A program made the translations under genes and the position numbers. 64,000 nucleotides of DNA from NCBI GenBank assembly GCA_902168105.1, contig CABHOY010000045.1:152810-216809 (forward strand), read 5' to 3'. The notes beneath the pieces are model-generated. The model searched no databases. It was not told the origin of the DNA and was given only the letters and a program-made list of their open reading frames with translations. Of this stretch, positions 62,001 through 64,000 are shown piece by piece; the first letter of the stretch is position 1; every line of letters begins with the position of its first letter. The DNA comes from an uncultured Flavihumibacter sp. (lineage in GTDB: Bacteria > Bacteroidota > Bacteroidia > Chitinophagales > Chitinophagaceae).

Positions 62001-63122
62001 ATGGTCCTTATGATGGCAGTAGACAATCCAACAACAAACGCCGTACTTGAAGAGGCAGTTAAAAAGATCAAGGTGACCCGAACGACAGAAAGTCGGATCA
62101 ACGAAATTGACTTTAACAACCTGGTATTCGGGAAAAAGTATGCCGACCATATGCTGGTGGCAGATTTTGATGGGAAGGAATGGAAAAATGCAGAGATCCT
62201 GCCGTTCCAGAAACTTTCAGTAAGTCCTTCGAATGCCGCCTGGCATTACGGACAAGCCATTTTCGAAGGTATTAAGGCGTACAAAGACCAGGAAGGAGAA
62301 CCGCTGATCTTCCGTCCTTATGACAACTATGCTCGTTTTAACACATCTGCAGAGCGGATGGGGATGCCCGAGGTGCCGGAATGGCTATTTGTCGGCGGCA
62401 TGGATATGCTGATCGATCTGGACCGTGACTGGGTACCTACAAATGATGGTTGCTCACTGTACCTGCGACCTTTCATGATCGCTTCGGATGAATTTATTGG
62501 TGTACGCCCTTCCGACACCTACAAGTTCGTGATCATTAATTCTCCTTCAGGTCCGTACTTTAATAAGCCTATCCGCTTATTGGTACAGGATAAATATATA
62601 CGCGCCTTTCCCGGAGGCGTAGGTTATGCAAAAGCAGCGGGTAACTATGGCGGCGCCATGTATCCGACCATGCAGGCCCGTAAACAAGGGTTTGACCAGA
62701 TCCTCTGGGTAGACGGACAGGAGCATAAATACTTACAGGAGTGCGGTACCATGAACGTTTTTGCCATCATCGGCAATAAAGCGATCACGCCAGATCTGAC
62801 CCAGGGTACTATCCTGGCAGGGGTAACCCGTACAAGTGTAATGGACATACTTTCAGATATGGGACTGACCGTTGAAGAAAGACCGCTCTCTATAGACGAG
62901 ATCGTTGCCGCCTGGAAGGCCGGTACGCTGCGGGAAGTGTTCGGTACAGGAACTGCGTCAAGCATAGCTTATGTGGAAGATCTGTTCTACAAGGAGCATG
63001 AGATCCGCCTGGATACCACAAAATATGCTGTTGGTGCGGAACTGCTGGAACGCCTGGACGCCATCCGTACAGGTAAGGCGGACGACACTCGTAACTGGAA
63101 CTACAAAGTATCAAAACACTAA
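62001..63122 (+). CDS. ilvE: Branched-chain amino acid aminotransferase
   Basis: 373 residues, class IV fold, PLP-binding Lys near residue 211 in GGVGYAKAAGNYGG. Other landmarks: WHYGQAIFEGIKAYK, LYLRPFMIASDEFIGVRPS, INSPSGPYF, EHKYLQECGTMNVFAI, GTILAGVTRTSVMDI and EVFGTGTASSIA. Reversibly transfers the amino group between glutamate and branched-chain 2-oxoacids (valine, leucine, isoleucine). ATGs at 62010 and 62013 are also possible starts. Followed by a hairpin at 63147-63174. Confidence 0.96.
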   Translation: MVLMMAVDNPTTNAVLEEAVKKIKVTRTTESRINEIDFNNLVFGKKYADHMLVADFDGKEWKNAEILPFQKLSVSPSNAAWHYGQAIFEGIKAYKDQEGEPLIFRPYDNYARFNTSAERMGMPEVPEWLFVGGMDMLIDLDRDWVPTNDGCSLYLRPFMIASDEFIGVRPSDTYKFVIINSPSGPYFNKPIRLLVQDKYIRAFPGGVGYAKAAGNYGGAMYPTMQARKQGFDQILWVDGQEHKYLQECGTMNVFAIIGNKAITPDLTQGTILAGVTRTSVMDILSDMGLTVEERPLSIDEIVAAWKAGTLREVFGTGTASSIAYVEDLFYKEHEIRLDTTKYAVGAELLERLDAIRTGKADDTRNWNYKVSKH

Positions 63123-63146
63123 AAATAGTCTTAGTTGTGTTAGTAA

Positions 63147-63174
63147 GGGGCCATTTGCGAATGCGGATGGCCCC
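63147..63174 (+). terminator. Terminator-like hairpin downstream of ilvE
   Basis: GGGGCCAT (63147-63154) pairs with ATGGCCCC (63167-63174) around a 12-nt loop, 25 bp after the stop, followed by ATTCGTTTAT. Confidence 0.7.
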
Positions 63175-63232
63175 ATTCGTTTATAGTACCAACTGCCCAC
63201 CAATACCGGGACAGGTTCTCATTATACAAGGC

Positions 63233-63326
63233 TTATACAAGGTTCATACAAGGCTTAACTTACGTTCATCTTACGTTCAAAGACGTAGGATGAACGTAAG
63301 TTAAGCCTTGTATGAACCTTGTATAA
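63233..63326. repeat. Giant hairpin: 44-bp arms with a 6-nt loop
   Basis: 63233-63276 and 63283-63326 are inverted copies with a single mismatch (T versus C at the ATC-T/C-TACGT position), loop TCAAAG. Each arm is built of 11-bp units: (T/C)(T)ATACAAGG(C/T) repeated, then TTAACTTACG and TTCATCTTACG. One extra TTATACAAGGC unit precedes the left arm. It lies in the 350-bp gap between ilvE and the small conserved gene. Confidence 0.95.
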
Positions 63327-63523
63327 TGCAGTTTTGAATGAGGCCTGAAATAGTTTACAGTAGGAGGAAGGCGGTAAACTTATTTGGGAAAAGCGAGCTA
63401 TGGCAAAGATACCATGAAACAAGAAATTATCACCTCCCGGGGGATAAAATAGACCTGATTACCAGCGGCAACAACCTTTTTTAGCGTGCATTGTACAGCG
63501 GACTAGGGATTCCGGGGGAAAAA

Positions 63524-63829
63524 ATGCATCTTTGCAGGATGACACTTTCTGCTTTTCTGGGCTCCCTCGTCCAGGATACGCCTCCCACAGGCATTTCATC
63601 TTATCTGACCTCCCTCTGGTGGGAAGGTAAAGGAAACTGGCAAAAAGCACATGATATAATAGAGCATCTGGAGGACGATACGGCCGCCTGGGTGCATGCA
63701 TATCTTCACCGGAAAGAGGGAGACCGCGGTAACGCCCGTTATTGGTATAACAGGGCAGGCCGCAGGATGCCGGAGGTGTCATTAGAGGAGGAATGGAAAG
63801 ACATTGTGACCGTTCTGTCAGGTCGCTAG
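63524..63829 (+). CDS. Conserved small protein of unknown function
   Basis: About 101 residues from ATG at 63524 (ATG at 63539 and an extended start at 63491 are alternatives). The strongly patterned stretch SSYLTSLWWEGKGNWQKAHD, then AAWVHAYLHRKEGDRGNARYWYNRAGR is a recognisable motif in small alpha- and Bacteroidota proteins of unknown function; the helix-turn-helix repeats look TPR-like. Cytoplasmic. It precedes the ribosomal protein gene but has its own spacing and the rpsL promoter follows it. Confidence 0.75.
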   Translation: MHLCRMTLSAFLGSLVQDTPPTGISSYLTSLWWEGKGNWQKAHDIIEHLEDDTAAWVHAYLHRKEGDRGNARYWYNRAGRRMPEVSLEEEWKDIVTVLSGR

Positions 63830-63858
63830 AGGGGCGCTCCAAAAAAATGTTTAAAACA

Positions 63859-63890
63859 TTTTGTTATTAACATGGAGAAATGTACCTTTG
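63859..63890 (+). promoter_or_regulatory. Bacteroidota-type promoter of rpsL
   Basis: -33 element TTTTG at 63859-63863 and -7 element TACCTTTG (TAnnTTTG) at 63883-63890, with 19 bp between TTG and TA. The start codon of rpsL is 70 bp downstream. A near match to the consensus of the housekeeping sigma factor of this phylum. Confidence 0.8.
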
Positions 63891-63959
63891 CCCTCCCAAA
63901 TTCCCATTCTGGGTGATTTGGATGTCATTGTAAACCGACAGAAAAAAAACTTAGGTAGA

Positions 63960-64000
63960 ATGCCTACTATACAACAATTAGTAAGAAAAGGAAGAGAAAT
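63960..64000 (+). CDS. rpsL: 30S ribosomal protein S12, 5' end
   Basis: The last 41 bases start with ATG at 63960 and encode MPTIQQLVRKGREI, the conserved N-terminus of S12. The gene continues out of the window. In Bacteroidota it is normally followed by rpsG and fusA at the start of the large ribosomal protein cluster. Confidence 0.95.
   Translation, partial: MPTIQQLVRKGRE

Overview
The window looks like chromosomal DNA of a member of Bacteroidota, most likely a Chitinophaga-like soil or plant-associated Chitinophagaceae. The signs are a SusC/SusD pair behind an ECF sigma/FecR pair, many secreted glycoside hydrolases, Bacteroidota-restricted families (DUF3570, DUF4266, DUF4965, YiaA/B), weak or absent Shine-Dalgarno sequences, and a clear Bacteroidota promoter (TTG / 19 nt / TAnnTTTG) in front of rpsL at the right edge. 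No rRNA or tRNA gene was seen.

Layout. 1-5.2 kb: the 3' part of a very large helicase-nuclease (DUF4011/DUF3320 type) followed by an Abi_C protein with a HEPN-like RX6H motif, a possible defence locus. 5.2-16 kb: accessory genes with much decay: a deletion scar joining a broken SDR gene to a broken AraC gene, an S41 protease and a methyltransferase each split by one-base frameshifts, a HxlR regulator divergent from an SDR, an alpha/beta hydrolase, an aldehyde dehydrogenase and a RhuM-Fic protein. 16-22.4 kb: a three-gene glycoside hydrolase operon (GH2, GH29 fucosidase, GH36 galactosidase) behind a LacI-type palindrome. 22.4-31.2 kb: sugar isomerase, GHKL ATPase, small membrane proteins, isoaspartyl peptidase, a six-hairpin glycosidase and a GH88/GH105 hydrolase.

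31.2-33.2 kb is a repeat-built region: two ~195-bp arms in inverted orientation, each itself nearly palindromic, flank about 1.1 kb that holds one conserved Bacteroidota ORF and a 13-bp tandem repeat; the right outer end runs into seven 54-bp tandem units. It is the least conventional structure in the window. 33.3-41.5 kb: PepSY membrane protein, DUF4965 glutaminase-like protein, an intergenic promoter/terminator unit that may be a small RNA, a sialate O-acetylesterase, an EamA transporter and two small membrane proteins.

42-51.2 kb is a complete polysaccharide utilisation locus: ECF sigma, FecR anti-sigma, SusC with STN domain, SusD, SusE/F-like lipoprotein and a GH76 endo-alpha-1,6-mannanase, which points to fungal-type alpha-mannan. 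51.4-53.6 kb holds a GIY-YIG protein and a two-gene RloA/RloB (AbiL-like) unit. 53.8-56.8 kb is an apparent operon of thioredoxin-like protein, ApbE, DUF4266, DUF3570 and a 53-aa lipoprotein, suggesting flavin/thiol redox chemistry in the envelope. 56.9-64 kb is mostly housekeeping: MscS channel, nitroreductase, thioesterase, RdgB, a possible DNA polymerase III psi-like protein, IlvE, a 44-bp-stem hairpin, a small conserved protein and the start of rpsL.
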